From Cellulomonas humilata (GTDB lineage: Bacteria; Actinomycetota; Actinomycetes; Actinomycetales; Cellulomonadaceae), in contig NZ_JAUSVB010000002.1 of assembly GCF_030814415.1 (NCBI RefSeq), positions 682,001 through 746,000 of the forward strand: a DNA stretch of 64,000 nucleotides, given 5' to 3'. Both the position numbers and the translations under genes were made by a program. The notes below the pieces were generated by a model. It worked only from the letters and a program-made list of their open reading frames with translations. It was not told the DNA's origin and did not search any database. The stretch's first letter is position 1, and every line of letters starts with the position of its first letter. Positions 1-8,831 of the stretch are shown piece by piece.

Positions 1-176
1 GCGCGGACGCCGTGTTCCACCTCTACGGTTCGGCGGGTTTCGCGCTCGCGGACCACGCGGCGGAGGTCCTGCTGCAGGGTCGGGGCGGTACGCACCCCGG
101 ACCTCACCCTCCGGCCCGACCGGGCGACGAGCGGGACATCCTCGATCCGCTCGATCGTCGCGCGGAGTCCGCGTAG
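1..176 (+). CDS. C-terminal fragment of unidentified protein (cut by window edge)
   Basis: An open frame runs in from the left edge and stops at TAG 174-176. About 57 residues are visible. They begin around ADAVFHLYGSAGFALADHAA and end in a Pro/Arg/Asp-rich tail (ILDPLDRRAESA). The first half looks like an Ala-rich amphipathic helix and the tail looks disordered. I do not recognise the family. Coding character is supported by frame-consistent G/C third positions and by the stop falling 3 bp before the convergent stop of the HTH gene. No start or function can be assigned. Confidence 0.45.
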   Translation, partial: ADAVFHLYGSAGFALADHAAEVLLQGRGGTHPGPHPPARPGDERDILDPLDRRAESA

Positions 177-179
177 GGG

Positions 180-410
180 TCAGATCCCGTGCGCCCGCGC
201 CCAGGCGACAGCCTCGGCACGCGTGGACACGCCGATCTTGCGGTAGGCACTGCGCAGCTGGGACTTCACCGTGTTGCGGGTGACCCACAGACGGGCGGCG
301 ATGTCCTCGAGAGTGATGTCCTCCCCGAGCTCGCCCATGACGACGCGTTCCCGCTGGGTCAGGGCGCTCACGCCGACGGTGGGCGTCGGGATGGTGTGCT
401 GGCTGGTCAC
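180..410 (-). CDS. Stand-alone LuxR-type HTH DNA-binding protein
   Basis: A 76-residue protein that is almost entirely a LuxR/NarL (GerE) DNA-binding domain. It shows the linker LTQRERVV, then LEDIAARLWVTRNTVKSQLR as the helix-turn-helix, then YRKIGVSTRAEAVAWA. There is no receiver, PAS or ATPase sensor domain. The GTG at 408-410 is chosen because it follows a strong AGGAGG six bases upstream; longer starts on the same strand lack a ribosome site. It is a close sequence relative of the HTH-only protein at 50245-50535. Such small proteins probably bind DNA constitutively or through partners; the target is unknown. Confidence 0.8.
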   Translation of the reverse strand: MTSQHTIPTPTVGVSALTQRERVVMGELGEDITLEDIAARLWVTRNTVKSQLRSAYRKIGVSTRAEAVAWARAHGI

Positions 411-713
411 GGTGTTCCTCCTGCGGTGCGACATTGGTCCGCTCAGGAGGCCGTCTCGTCCGACGGGGGAGCCTGACGTCGGCCTCACCCTCTCTATCGG
501 CACGCGAACGGGTGAATATGACCGTGGAGGCCGATCGATCTTCCGACGAGTGCTATCGGTCCTCGGCGCCGGCGAACCGAGGGCCCTGGGGCCGGTCGAG
601 TGCGCTGGGCAAGCGTGCACTCCGCGATGTCTGGGGGGTGCCGGGCGCGTACTTCGTCCGTAGGCTCCGACAAATCGGGCGCCACCCTGACGCCCCGATC
701 GAAGGGACCAACG
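411..713. other. 303-bp divergent intergenic region
   Basis: Lies between the divergent starts of the HTH protein (minus) and the secreted peptidase (plus). It holds the Shine-Dalgarno site of each gene (AGGAGG at 415-420 read on minus; GAAGGGA near 701-707 on plus). I found no convincing -35/-10 pair, RNA gene or repeat. Small open frames on both strands here look like shadows. Confidence 0.5.
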
Positions 714-2306
714 ATGTTCCCAGCACAGCAGTCACGACGTGGGTGGACAGTCGTAGCCACCGCGAGCCTCGCCACCGCGGCCCTGCTCGTGCCCGCCGGA
801 GCCGCCACCGCGGCGCCCGCGGCCACCGCGTGCAACAACCGGACCAACAACACCTACGACAAGCTCCTCGGCTGCATCACCGTCGACGGCGTCCTCGAGC
901 ACGAGCAGGCCCTCCAGGACATCGCGGACGCCAACGGAGGCAACCGCGCCGCAGGCACGACCGGCTACACCGGGAGCGTGGACTACGTGGTCCAGCGGCT
1001 CCAGGCCGCAGGCTGGACCGTCGAGCTCGACCCGTTCGACTTCACGTTCGTGCCCCCGCCGCAGCTCGAGCAGCTGACCCCCACCGCGGCGACCTACAGC
1101 ACAGGCGTCTTCACCGGCACCGGCTACGGCGAGGTGAGCGGCAACGTCATCCCGGTCGACATCCTTCTCACCCCGCCGCGCGAACCGGTCACCAGCGGGT
1201 GCGAGGCGGCCGACTTCGCCGGCCTGGACTTCAGCGGCACGGCAGACATCGCGCTGATCCAGCGCGGGACCTGCGAGTTCGGTGTCAAGGCGATCAACGC
1301 CCAGACGGCGGGCGCCGAGGCCGTCATCATCTTCAACCAGGGCAACACCCCGCTGCGCGAGGGCCTGATCACCGGGACGCTCTTCGGCATCAACCAGCAG
1401 CCGCTGAGCATCCCCGTCGTGGGCGCGAGCTTCGCGGACGGCGCCGCACTGGCCGCTGCCGGTTCGACCGCGCGGATCCAGGTCGACCCGCCGGAGTCAC
1501 GGCCGCAGGTGAACGTCATCGCCGAGCTGCCCGGCCGGAACGCCGCCAACGTCGTCATGGCGGGCGCTCACCTCGACTCGGTCCAGGCCGGCCCCGGCAT
1601 CAACGACAACGGCAGCGGCTCGTCCGCTCTGCTGGAGATCGCCGAGCAGATCGCCAAGCTCAAGCCCGAGAACACGCTGCGCTTCGCGTGGTGGGGGGCC
1701 GAGGAGAGCGGTCTGCTGGGGTCGCGCGCCTACGTCGCAGGACTGGACCAGGCGGGCCTCGACGAGATCGCGCTCTACCTGAACTTCGACATGGTCGCGT
1801 CGCCGAACTACATCTTCATGGTGTACGACGGCGACGAGTCGGGCTTCCCGGCGCCTGTCGTCGTTCCTGAGGGCTCCATCCAGATCGAGGACTTCTTCGA
1901 GTCGTACTACACGAAGATGGGGATCCCCTACGACGACGCTCAGTTCAGCGGACGCAGCGACTATCAGGCGTTCATCCAGAACGGGATCCCTGCCGGAGGC
2001 CTGTTCACCGGCGCCGAGGTCCCGAAGACGCCGGAGCAGCAGGCGATCTGGGGTGGGACGGCCGGCGAGCAGTACGACCAGTGCTATCACCTCGCGTGCG
2101 ACACGATCGACAACCTCGCGCTCGACGCGCTCGACGTCAACGCCGATGCGATCGCTGCAGCCGTTCTCACCTACGCGTACTCCACCGAGACGGTGAACGG
2201 CGTCGTCGGCAAGCGGGTACCGGGGAACTTCCAGCTCCCGGCACCGGCCGGTCCGCAGGGGACCGTCGGCAGTGGTGGAGGCCACGAGCACCCCGGCGTG
2301 GAGTGA
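714..2306 (+). CDS. Secreted M28 family zinc aminopeptidase with PA domain
   Basis: A 530-residue exported metallopeptidase, related to Streptomyces griseus-type aminopeptidase. A Sec signal peptide (basic RR, hydrophobic stretch, AXA-like site near residues 33-36) is followed by a protease-associated insert (about 120-230). The M28 catalytic domain follows. Zinc and catalytic residues are visible: H286 and D288 in AGAHLDS, D298 in GINDNGSG, E330/E331 in WWGAEESG, the Asp of LNFDM, and a late His in CYHLACDTID. It should release N-terminal amino acids from extracellular peptides. ATG 714 is preferred over the upstream in-frame starts because GAAGGGA lies six to seven bases before it and the signal peptide then begins at residue 1. 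It is transcribed alone and ends at a strong hairpin. Confidence 0.93.
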   Translation: MFPAQQSRRGWTVVATASLATAALLVPAGAATAAPAATACNNRTNNTYDKLLGCITVDGVLEHEQALQDIADANGGNRAAGTTGYTGSVDYVVQRLQAAGWTVELDPFDFTFVPPPQLEQLTPTAATYSTGVFTGTGYGEVSGNVIPVDILLTPPREPVTSGCEAADFAGLDFSGTADIALIQRGTCEFGVKAINAQTAGAEAVIIFNQGNTPLREGLITGTLFGINQQPLSIPVVGASFADGAALAAAGSTARIQVDPPESRPQVNVIAELPGRNAANVVMAGAHLDSVQAGPGINDNGSGSSALLEIAEQIAKLKPENTLRFAWWGAEESGLLGSRAYVAGLDQAGLDEIALYLNFDMVASPNYIFMVYDGDESGFPAPVVVPEGSIQIEDFFESYYTKMGIPYDDAQFSGRSDYQAFIQNGIPAGGLFTGAEVPKTPEQQAIWGGTAGEQYDQCYHLACDTIDNLALDALDVNADAIAAAVLTYAYSTETVNGVVGKRVPGNFQLPAPAGPQGTVGSGGGHEHPGVE

Positions 2307-2380
2307 CGACCCCCCTCGACGAGGTCGACCGACGTCGTGTCCGACGGCGGCGGCACGACAGCCGAGGCGGCATGCACTGC

Positions 2381-2419
2381 CCGAGGGGTCCGGAACATCA
2401 GGTTCCGGGCCCCTCGGGG
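2381..2419. terminator. Bidirectional hairpin terminator
   Basis: CCCGAGGGGTCCGGAAC (2381-2397) pairs with 2403-2419, forming a 17-bp stem with one G-T wobble and a 5-nt loop. It sits between the convergent M28 peptidase (ends 2306) and TetR gene (ends 2604), so it can serve both. The rest of the 297-bp gap shows no other feature. Confidence 0.8.
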
Positions 2420-2603
2420 CGTCGGCCGGCCGGCGGGGCGTGTCACGATCGAGGTGCGTGCACGAGGGGGTGAACGCAGCTCAGTGCGGATGGTCGAGGA
2501 TGCCGTCGAGGGACCGCGCGCGGGCGAGCATCCGGCGCGCTCGGGTGCGAGCGCCGTGTCCTGATCAGGCGCAAGCCTTGCCGAGCGACAGCTCGATGTC
2601 AGC

Positions 2604-3209
2604 TCACGGCGCCAGTCCGCGCACGACGAGATCGACGGCGCTGCCGATCAGCGCCGGGTCGGGCCTCCCGCCGTCTGCATCCGCGGCCGACGGCTCGAGA
2701 GACAGAGCGAAGAGCAGGCTGAGCAGCGTTCGCGCGACGAGCTGGGGGTCGGCGTCCGCCCTGAGCCGTCCCAGCCGTTGCTCGCTTCGGAGGTACTCAG
2801 CGAGCCGTTCGGGTGGGCCGCCGGTCGCCAGGCTGACCGCGTCCAGGCGTGCGGCCGTGCGTCCGGTGGCAAGTTCGGGATCGGTCAGGATGGCGAGCTC
2901 CAGGGGCAAGATGTCCTCGCGCAGCTGGGCGAGCCGGATCAGGGCTGTCGTGAGGTTCTCGGCCAGAGTGTTCGTGCCGGCAAGGTCAGGCAGGTCGGCA
3001 AACTGCGTGAGCATCTCGTTGTGGGGACCCAACGCGGCCGCGAAGAACATCGTCGTCTTGTCGGGAAAGTGCCGGTAGATCGTCCCCTCGGTCACGTCGG
3101 CGGCGCGCGCGATGGCGCGTGTGGTGGCTCGGCTGTACCCCACGTCGCGCACCACGTCTCGCGTCGCCGCCAACAAGCGATCGCGGGTCGCCCGGCCACG
3201 CTCGTTCAT
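2604..3209 (-). CDS. TetR family repressor of the adjacent ABC exporter
   Basis: A 201-residue TetR-type regulator. The N-terminal HTH is typical (ATTRAIARAADVTEGTIYRH), and the C-terminal ligand-binding domain is helical and divergent. It is the third gene of a minus-strand operon, starting 48 bp after the permease stop. Because it is co-transcribed with the exporter, it most likely represses the operon and itself through the GTAAG-N6-CTTAC palindrome at 5016-5031, just ahead of the ATPase ribosome site. The inducer is probably an exported substrate; its nature cannot be read from sequence. Confidence 0.88.
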   Translation of the reverse strand: MNERGRATRDRLLAATRDVVRDVGYSRATTRAIARAADVTEGTIYRHFPDKTTMFFAAALGPHNEMLTQFADLPDLAGTNTLAENLTTALIRLAQLREDILPLELAILTDPELATGRTAARLDAVSLATGGPPERLAEYLRSEQRLGRLRADADPQLVARTLLSLLFALSLEPSAADADGGRPDPALIGSAVDLVVRGLAP

Positions 3210-3257
3210 CTCCAGGTCGCCTCTCCGTGATGGGTTGTCGCCGGCCGCTGCCTCTGG

Positions 3258-4052
3258 CTAGTCCGTGATGTCGCGGCGCCATCCCACCACGAACGCGAGC
3301 GCCAGCCCGACAGCGGAGTATGCGAGCGCGACGGTGGCGGCCTGCGCGTAGTCGAGCACGTCATCGCCCCCCGAGGCGAGCGCGGAGAGCGCCGTGCCGG
3401 GGAGCCATGGAACGTTCCCGTCCGAGGCCGCCACCACCACCGACTCGATCACCAGTACCCAGCCGACGCCGATCGAGATGGCCAGCGCCGACGAGCGCAG
3501 GAGGAGCGCCAGCACCAGCCCGATGACGCCCCACACGAGGGCGGCGGCGAAGGCATTTCCCCACGCCTCGCCCAGGAGCTTCGCGGTGAGGTCCGCACGC
3601 CAGAGGGTGCTGTCGATACCCGCGGCGTCGGCTGCGAGCGGCGCGACGCCGACGTTCACCATCAACGCGACCGTAGTGGCCACGGCGGTGCCAGCCACGA
3701 GTGCAGCGAGCTTTCCCAGCAGCAACTTCCAGCGGTGGGGTTGAGCGGCCACCAGCAGGCGAATGAGACCGCTCGAGTAGTCCGTTGCGGTCACGAGCGC
3801 CCAGAGCGACAGCGTCACGACCCCGAACATGCTCGCGGCCGCCGACAGGCCGGCCACGAGCCCGTCGGAGCTCTGGAGGGTGGCGGCATCGGGGAAGGTC
3901 ACGCCCGGCCCTGCCGCCGGACCGTCGCTGCCGGCCATGGAGAACATCACGGTGTTGATCAACACGGCGAACAGCGCGACGAGGCCGAACCAGCCGGTCA
4001 ACAGACGAGGTCGGAGCAGCCGCACGAGCTCGCTGCGAGTGGCGGCGATCAT
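3258..4052 (-). CDS. ABC-2 type exporter permease
   Basis: A 264-residue integral membrane protein with about six transmembrane helices. It begins MIAATRSELVRLLRPRLLTG, the usual cytoplasmic start of ABC-2 permeases, and includes the segment DYSSGLIRLL that is common in this family. ATG 4052 overlaps the ATPase stop as ATGA, so the two are translationally coupled and very likely form one transporter. The longer upstream frame is only the shadow of the ATPase gene. Function is inferred as efflux (drug, lipid or peptide); substrate unknown. Confidence 0.87.
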   Translation of the reverse strand: MIAATRSELVRLLRPRLLTGWFGLVALFAVLINTVMFSMAGSDGPAAGPGVTFPDAATLQSSDGLVAGLSAAASMFGVVTLSLWALVTATDYSSGLIRLLVAAQPHRWKLLLGKLAALVAGTAVATTVALMVNVGVAPLAADAAGIDSTLWRADLTAKLLGEAWGNAFAAALVWGVIGLVLALLLRSSALAISIGVGWVLVIESVVVAASDGNVPWLPGTALSALASGGDDVLDYAQAATVALAYSAVGLALAFVVGWRRDITD

Positions 4053-5005
4053 CGGACGACCTTGGTGCGCTCCTGGCCGGCAGCGCGGTCCTGTGCCAGC
4101 TCGCCGTCCGTCTGCCCGGTCAGCTCCAGGAAGACGTGCTCGAGCGAGTCGTGAACCACCTGCACCCGGCCGAGGGTGAACCCCGCCGCCATGGCAGTGC
4201 GATTGATCTCGGCGGCGCTGTCGCGTCCCGCCCGCACGCGCACCCCGTCGGGCATGAGCTCGGTCACCCATCCGGCCACGGCCAGCACGCGGGCGAGTGT
4301 GTCGTTGTCGTCGTGGTGCTCCGCTTCAACATCGACGAAGGTCTCGGTGCGCGCCATGAGCTCACCGATCGGCCCGGAGAACACCAGCTCGCCGAAGCGG
4401 ACGATGATGAGCCAGTCGCATGCGGCCTCGATCTCGGCCATCAGGTGCGACGAGACGATCACCGTGCGACCCGACTGCCCGAGGCGGACCAGCAGCGCGC
4501 GGATCTCGACGATCCCCGCGGGATCGAGACCGTTCGTCGGCTCGTCCAGGATCAGCAGCTCAGGATCGGGCAGCAGCGCCGCGGCGATCCCCAGTCGCTG
4601 CTTCATTCCCAGCGAGAACCGACGCACCGGCTCACGCTCGCGACCCGAGAGCCCGACCGCTGTGATGACTTCAGCGACGCGGGACCTCGGCAGACCGCGC
4701 AAGCGGGCGAGCGAGAGCAGGTTGGCGTGCGCCGACAGACCCGGGACGAACGCCGGGCTCTCCACCAGCGCGCCCACCCGCTCCGCGTACTGCGCCGGGT
4801 GGCGGATCGAGGACCCGAGCACGTCCGCGTCACCTTCGGTCGGGCGCACCAGTCCGAGCAGCATCCGGATCAGCGTCGACTTGCCGGACCCGTTCGGGCC
4901 CAGCAGACCCACGACCCCGCCCAGAGGGACGTCGACGGTGAGGCGGCCGACCGCACGACGTGGTCCGAAGGTGCGGGTGAGCTCGTGCGTCGCGACGGCA
5001 TGCAT
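4049..5005 (-). CDS. ABC exporter ATP-binding protein
   Basis: A 318-residue ATPase with complete motifs: Walker A GPNGSGKST (residues 36-44), a signature-region RFSLGMKQRLGIA, Walker B LLILDEPTNGLDPAG and the H-loop SSHL. A roughly 90-residue C-terminal extension is typical of drug or bacteriocin ABC-2 ATPases. ATG 5005 is set by TTACAGGAGGATCC directly in front. It is the first gene of the ATPase-permease-TetR operon and overlaps the permease by 4 nt. It energises export by the permease. Confidence 0.92.
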   Translation of the reverse strand: MHAVATHELTRTFGPRRAVGRLTVDVPLGGVVGLLGPNGSGKSTLIRMLLGLVRPTEGDADVLGSSIRHPAQYAERVGALVESPAFVPGLSAHANLLSLARLRGLPRSRVAEVITAVGLSGREREPVRRFSLGMKQRLGIAAALLPDPELLILDEPTNGLDPAGIVEIRALLVRLGQSGRTVIVSSHLMAEIEAACDWLIIVRFGELVFSGPIGELMARTETFVDVEAEHHDDNDTLARVLAVAGWVTELMPDGVRVRAGRDSAAEINRTAMAAGFTLGRVQVVHDSLEHVFLELTGQTDGELAQDRAAGQERTKVVR

Positions 5006-5015
5006 GGATCCTCCT

Positions 5016-5031
5016 GTAAGTGAACGCTTAC
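5016..5031. promoter_or_regulatory. Candidate TetR operator (GTAAG-N6-CTTAC)
   Basis: The perfect inverted repeat GTAAGTGAACGCTTAC ends five bases upstream of the AGGAGG of the exporter ATPase gene. Position and form fit an operator for the TetR protein encoded at 2604-3209 in the same operon. Binding is inferred. Confidence 0.65.
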
Positions 5032-5367
5032 TCACATACTCGGGGACCGTCGGCGACTTGGCAACCATCCCGGCGGCTGCTGGGACTGACGGGCGTCTGA
5101 GCGTTCGGGATCCCGCACACGACGAGAGTTGGCGGGCAGTGGTCGCACGCTCTCCCGGGGCGGCGTGCACGGCTCAAGCGCCGAGCCAGGGCGATCGCAG
5201 ACGAGGAAGCGCGCGTAGTCGAGCCGGGGCGCACACAGGTCGCTCCTGGCTGGATTCTGAGAGCGTTGCCAGGAACTCGACGGGCCGGTCGTCGGCAGCC
5301 GACCTAGCATCGGCCGTGCTGGACTGACGGGCCTCGTCGGTTCAGCACCACAACGCAGAGGAACCCC
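5032..5367. other. Divergent intergenic region, about 330 bp
   Basis: Separates the exporter operon (minus) from the glycosyltransferase operon (plus). A possible -10 box TAGCAT is at 5305-5310 for the plus-strand genes, but no matching -35 is clear. The small open frames here lack ribosome sites and I do not call them. Confidence 0.4.
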
Positions 5368-7527
5368 GTGGGCATCCAGACCTCGCTCGACGAGCTACGT
5401 GCGGCGACGCGCATCGTCGACGGCATGCGTCTCGCCGACGAGCTCGCCTTCGAGAGCACTCGCGACCCTGGTGTCCGGACGATCCGGGTGCTCCGGGGCG
5501 CGCTGCTCGACGCCGACCAGCTGGTGGCGATCGCCGCGGTGCACGCGCTGGGGAAGATCGGCGACGACGAGGCCTCGCGCGCGGTGGCCCGGCTGCTGTC
5601 CGACGACCGGCCGTTCGTGCGTGAGCACGCAGCGTGGGTGCTGGGCTCGGGTCTGCCACGCGCGGACGCGGTCGCGCGCCTCATCGGCATGACCGAGGCC
5701 GGCGGGTTCGGCGGGATGCTCGCCCAGCGGACGTTGGAGCAGTGGTCCGCCGGCGCCCCCGAGCAGGTGGCCGTCGGCCTCGAGGCAGCGCTGCTCGGGG
5801 TGACGGAGCCCGAGGCGCGGGCCCGCGTGGTGGAGACCCTCGGGCTCGTGCGGCACGCCGTCGCCGTCCGACCGCTCCTGGAGATCGCCGATGACACCGG
5901 CGAGGACCAGCTGGTGCGCAGTGCTGCCATCGCCGCGCTCGGTCAGCGCCCGGGTGACGGCGCCGTCGTCGGGCTCCTCGACGGCTTGGCCGCCGGACAT
6001 GACGAGCTGGCGAACGTGGCCCGGCTCTCCCTCGTCGACATCGACGCTGCCGCGTCGTGGCGGCGGGAGCCCGCGGCTCACGGGCTCACTGTCGCTCAGC
6101 TGTTCCTGCACGCCGACGTCGACGCGGGCCTCACCGCCGCCGGGGCGGGCGACAACGGCGGCATCGCGACGCTCCTGGTGCGGCTCGGCGATGCGCTCGT
6201 CGCCGCGGGCCCTCGGACGCGGCCGGTGGACCGGGTGATCACCATCTCGCGGGGATCGGTCCCGGAGGCCGTCGCCGACCTGCGCGCGCTGGACGGCAGC
6301 GGGCACCACTACGGCCGGGTCCCGCTGCGTCATGAGCCGGTTCCGATGGCCGCGGCCTGGTCGCTGCGCGTGTCGGCGCGTCGGGGGATCCGGCGCGTCC
6401 TGCGTGCCGCCGGCGGAGTCGACATGGTCCACCTGCGGATGGCCGATGTCGGGAGCCTGGCCGCCGCCGACGTCGCGAGCGAGCTGGACATCCCCACCGT
6501 GTTCACGGTCGCGCCCGACCCGCACGCCGTGATCCAGTCGCTCGACCTGGCCGGGCGCCTGACCCGGCAGAACTTCGGGGAGGTCGACGCAGCAGAGCAC
6601 TTCTGGTTCCGCGCACGGCTCGTGCAGCGGCTCGCCGCCAACGCCGCGCACACGGTCCTGTTCCCTCGTCCGGCGTTGCAGCGCGACATGCGCGAGCTGG
6701 TGGGGATCGACGTCCTGGCGCACCCGGAGCGGCACACGATCGTGCCGGAGGGCGTGGATCTCGTCGTGATCGACCGCGCCGTCGCGGAGGCACAGGCGTA
6801 TGCCGCGGGCGGCGAACCGACGGCCGCGCTGGCCGAGCTGCGCGCGCTGGTCGACGCGCTGCCGATCGAGCGCCGGCCGCTGCCGCTGATCGTGAGCGTC
6901 GGGCGCCTGCACCGGGTCAAGGGCGTTGCCACGCTCGTGCAGGCGTGGGCGGGGGGCGGCCTGCGCGATCGGGCCAACCTGCTCGTCGTCGGTGGAGACC
7001 TGGAGCACCCGTCGGCCGACGAGCGCGAGCAGCTGGACCTCATCGATGCCGTCGTGCCCGCCACCGAGCGGGCAGACGCCGGCCTGCTGCTCCCGGGCCA
7101 TCGACCCAACGACGTCGTCGCTCGATGGGTCGCGGCCGCGCGCACAGGGCTTCCCGGGCGCAGCGCGCCGCAGGGAATCTACGTCTGCGCGAGCCTCAAG
7201 GAGGAGTTCGGCATCGCGTTGCTCGAGGCGATGGCGTCCGGCCTGGTCGTCGTCGCGCCCGACGGCGGCGGCCCGGCGACCTACGTGGACGAGGGCGACA
7301 CCGGCTTCCTCACCGCCACCTGGCACGCCGATCGTCTCCGCGCGGCGATCGGGTCAGCGCTCGACGCCTCGCTCGCCGAGACGGACGACCGGCGTGCAGG
7401 CCGGTCCCGCTCGACAGTCGCCCAGAACTTCACCATCCAGCGCATGGCAGACACGCTCGGAGACCTCTACCGACGGGTCGCGGCGGACGAGATCGCGGAC
7501 CGGTCGGCCCTGGTCGGCCCCGGATGA
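5368..7527 (+). CDS. HEAT-repeat / GT4 glycosyltransferase fusion
   Basis: A 719-residue protein made of two recognisable parts. Residues 1 to about 225 are alpha-helical HEAT/PBS-lyase-like repeats, for example LVAIAAVHALGKIGDDEAS, then RPFVREHAAWVLG, then LVRSAAIAALGQRP. From about 230 to 700 is a GT-B glycosyltransferase of the GT4/sucrose-synthase-like group. It has the donor-domain entry SVGRLHRVKGVATLVQAW and the nucleotide-sugar E-x7-E site EEFGIALLEAM followed by GGGPATYVDEGDTGFL. The GTG start has AGAGGA five bases before it. It overlaps the next glycosyltransferase by ATGA. A glycosyl transfer role in surface or secondary glycosylation is likely. The HEAT part may be a protein-docking scaffold; acceptor unknown. 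Confidence 0.85.
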   Translation: MGIQTSLDELRAATRIVDGMRLADELAFESTRDPGVRTIRVLRGALLDADQLVAIAAVHALGKIGDDEASRAVARLLSDDRPFVREHAAWVLGSGLPRADAVARLIGMTEAGGFGGMLAQRTLEQWSAGAPEQVAVGLEAALLGVTEPEARARVVETLGLVRHAVAVRPLLEIADDTGEDQLVRSAAIAALGQRPGDGAVVGLLDGLAAGHDELANVARLSLVDIDAAASWRREPAAHGLTVAQLFLHADVDAGLTAAGAGDNGGIATLLVRLGDALVAAGPRTRPVDRVITISRGSVPEAVADLRALDGSGHHYGRVPLRHEPVPMAAAWSLRVSARRGIRRVLRAAGGVDMVHLRMADVGSLAAADVASELDIPTVFTVAPDPHAVIQSLDLAGRLTRQNFGEVDAAEHFWFRARLVQRLAANAAHTVLFPRPALQRDMRELVGIDVLAHPERHTIVPEGVDLVVIDRAVAEAQAYAAGGEPTAALAELRALVDALPIERRPLPLIVSVGRLHRVKGVATLVQAWAGGGLRDRANLLVVGGDLEHPSADEREQLDLIDAVVPATERADAGLLLPGHRPNDVVARWVAAARTGLPGRSAPQGIYVCASLKEEFGIALLEAMASGLVVVAPDGGGPATYVDEGDTGFLTATWHADRLRAAIGSALDASLAETDDRRAGRSRSTVAQNFTIQRMADTLGDLYRRVAADEIADRSALVGPG

Positions 7528-8831
7528 CGCTGCTGATCATCAGCCCGGACTACGCCTCGCACCTGATCCCGCTGGCCGCACTGGGCACGGCGTGGCGTGA
7601 CGCGGGGGAGCGCGTGGTCGTCGCCAGCGGTGAGGCCACCGCGGGCATCGCGGCCTCGTTCGGCTACGAGACGGCGCTCCTGCAGCTGGGCCGTGGGTCC
7701 AACCCGGGGGTGATCCGGGCTGACAAGCAGCCGGACGACGAGGCGGACTCGTTGCGGGGGTTCTTCGACGCCACCCGGCACGGGATGGTGCCGACCCTCG
7801 CGTACCAGGCGCGGGAGCGGCTGGTCGACCTCATGTGGAGGCCGGTCGAGAAGGCGCGAGCCACCCTCGACGTCGTCGAGACCGTGCGCCCCGACGCCAT
7901 CCTGGTCGACCACCTCGCGTACGGTGCGCGCCTCGGCCTGTGGGCCGGTGACGTCCCCTACGCCGACGTCGTCCTCGGGCACCCGACGGCCCTGCCGGTG
8001 GGCGACGAGGTCTACGGCAAGCCGCCACAGTGGCCGCGAGCGTTCCACCCCGACCCGGCCGGGCTCGCCGAGCTGGACGTGCTGTGCCGACGGGTGGCCG
8101 CCGGCTTCACGAGGGAGTGGAACACAGCCGGCGCCGAGCTCGAGCCGGGGAAGGCGCCCGTCGACGACGCATTCGCCCTGCACGGTCCTCTCGTGCTCTT
8201 CCACTACCCCGAGGCACTGGCGGCGCCCGAGCGCGCAGCGCAGCTCCCGCCGCACCGGTACCTGGGTGGGAGCTTGCGTGCCGAGCCTGCCGACCCCGAG
8301 GTCGACGCGTGGCTCGGCAGCGCGGAGCCCTTCGTCTACGTCAGCTTCGGCAGCTTTCTCTCCGTCCGCTCAGACGTGCTGCGCACAGTGGTCTCGGCGC
8401 TTCGCGAGGCGGGCGTGCGGGCCGCGATCGCCAGTGGTGCGACCCCCGTCGCCGATCTTGGCGAGCTGCCCGCCGGGTGGCTCGTACGCGAGTACCTCCC
8501 GCAGGTGCGTCTGCTCCGGACGGCGGCCGTGCTGGTCACGCACGGCGGCAACAACTCGGTCACCGAGGCCGTCGGCACCGCGACGCCGATGCTCGTCCTG
8601 CCGTTCTCGACGGACCAGTTCGCCGGTGCCGCGGCCATCGAGCGTGTCGGTGTGGGTGAGGTGCTCGACCCCAACCGAGCCTCGGTCCGGGAGGTCCGCG
8701 AAGCGCTCCTGCGACTGCTGGGTCTCACGGGCGCCGGCGTGGAGCTCCTCGCGGCTGCGGCCGGTTCCCTCGCTCAGGACCCTGGGCCCGCCAGAGCGTT
8801 CCGCGCGGTCGGCGCCTCGGCGATCAGCTGA
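7524..8831 (+). CDS. GT1 family (UDP-sugar) glycosyltransferase
   Basis: A 435-residue GT-B enzyme resembling macrolide and UDP-glucuronosyl transferases. The N-terminal acceptor domain starts MTLLIISPDYASHLIPLAAL. The C-terminal donor site shows VLVTHGGNNSVTEAVG followed by TPMLVLPFSTDQFAGA, where HGGNNS and the DQ pair normally contact the sugar nucleotide. It is translationally coupled to the HEAT/GT4 gene (ATGA at 7524-7527), so the two likely act on the same product. Its 3' end overlaps the convergent neighbour by 58 bp. The acceptor cannot be predicted. Confidence 0.88.
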   Translation: MTLLIISPDYASHLIPLAALGTAWRDAGERVVVASGEATAGIAASFGYETALLQLGRGSNPGVIRADKQPDDEADSLRGFFDATRHGMVPTLAYQARERLVDLMWRPVEKARATLDVVETVRPDAILVDHLAYGARLGLWAGDVPYADVVLGHPTALPVGDEVYGKPPQWPRAFHPDPAGLAELDVLCRRVAAGFTREWNTAGAELEPGKAPVDDAFALHGPLVLFHYPEALAAPERAAQLPPHRYLGGSLRAEPADPEVDAWLGSAEPFVYVSFGSFLSVRSDVLRTVVSALREAGVRAAIASGATPVADLGELPAGWLVREYLPQVRLLRTAAVLVTHGGNNSVTEAVGTATPMLVLPFSTDQFAGAAAIERVGVGEVLDPNRASVREVREALLRLLGLTGAGVELLAAAAGSLAQDPGPARAFRAVGASAIS

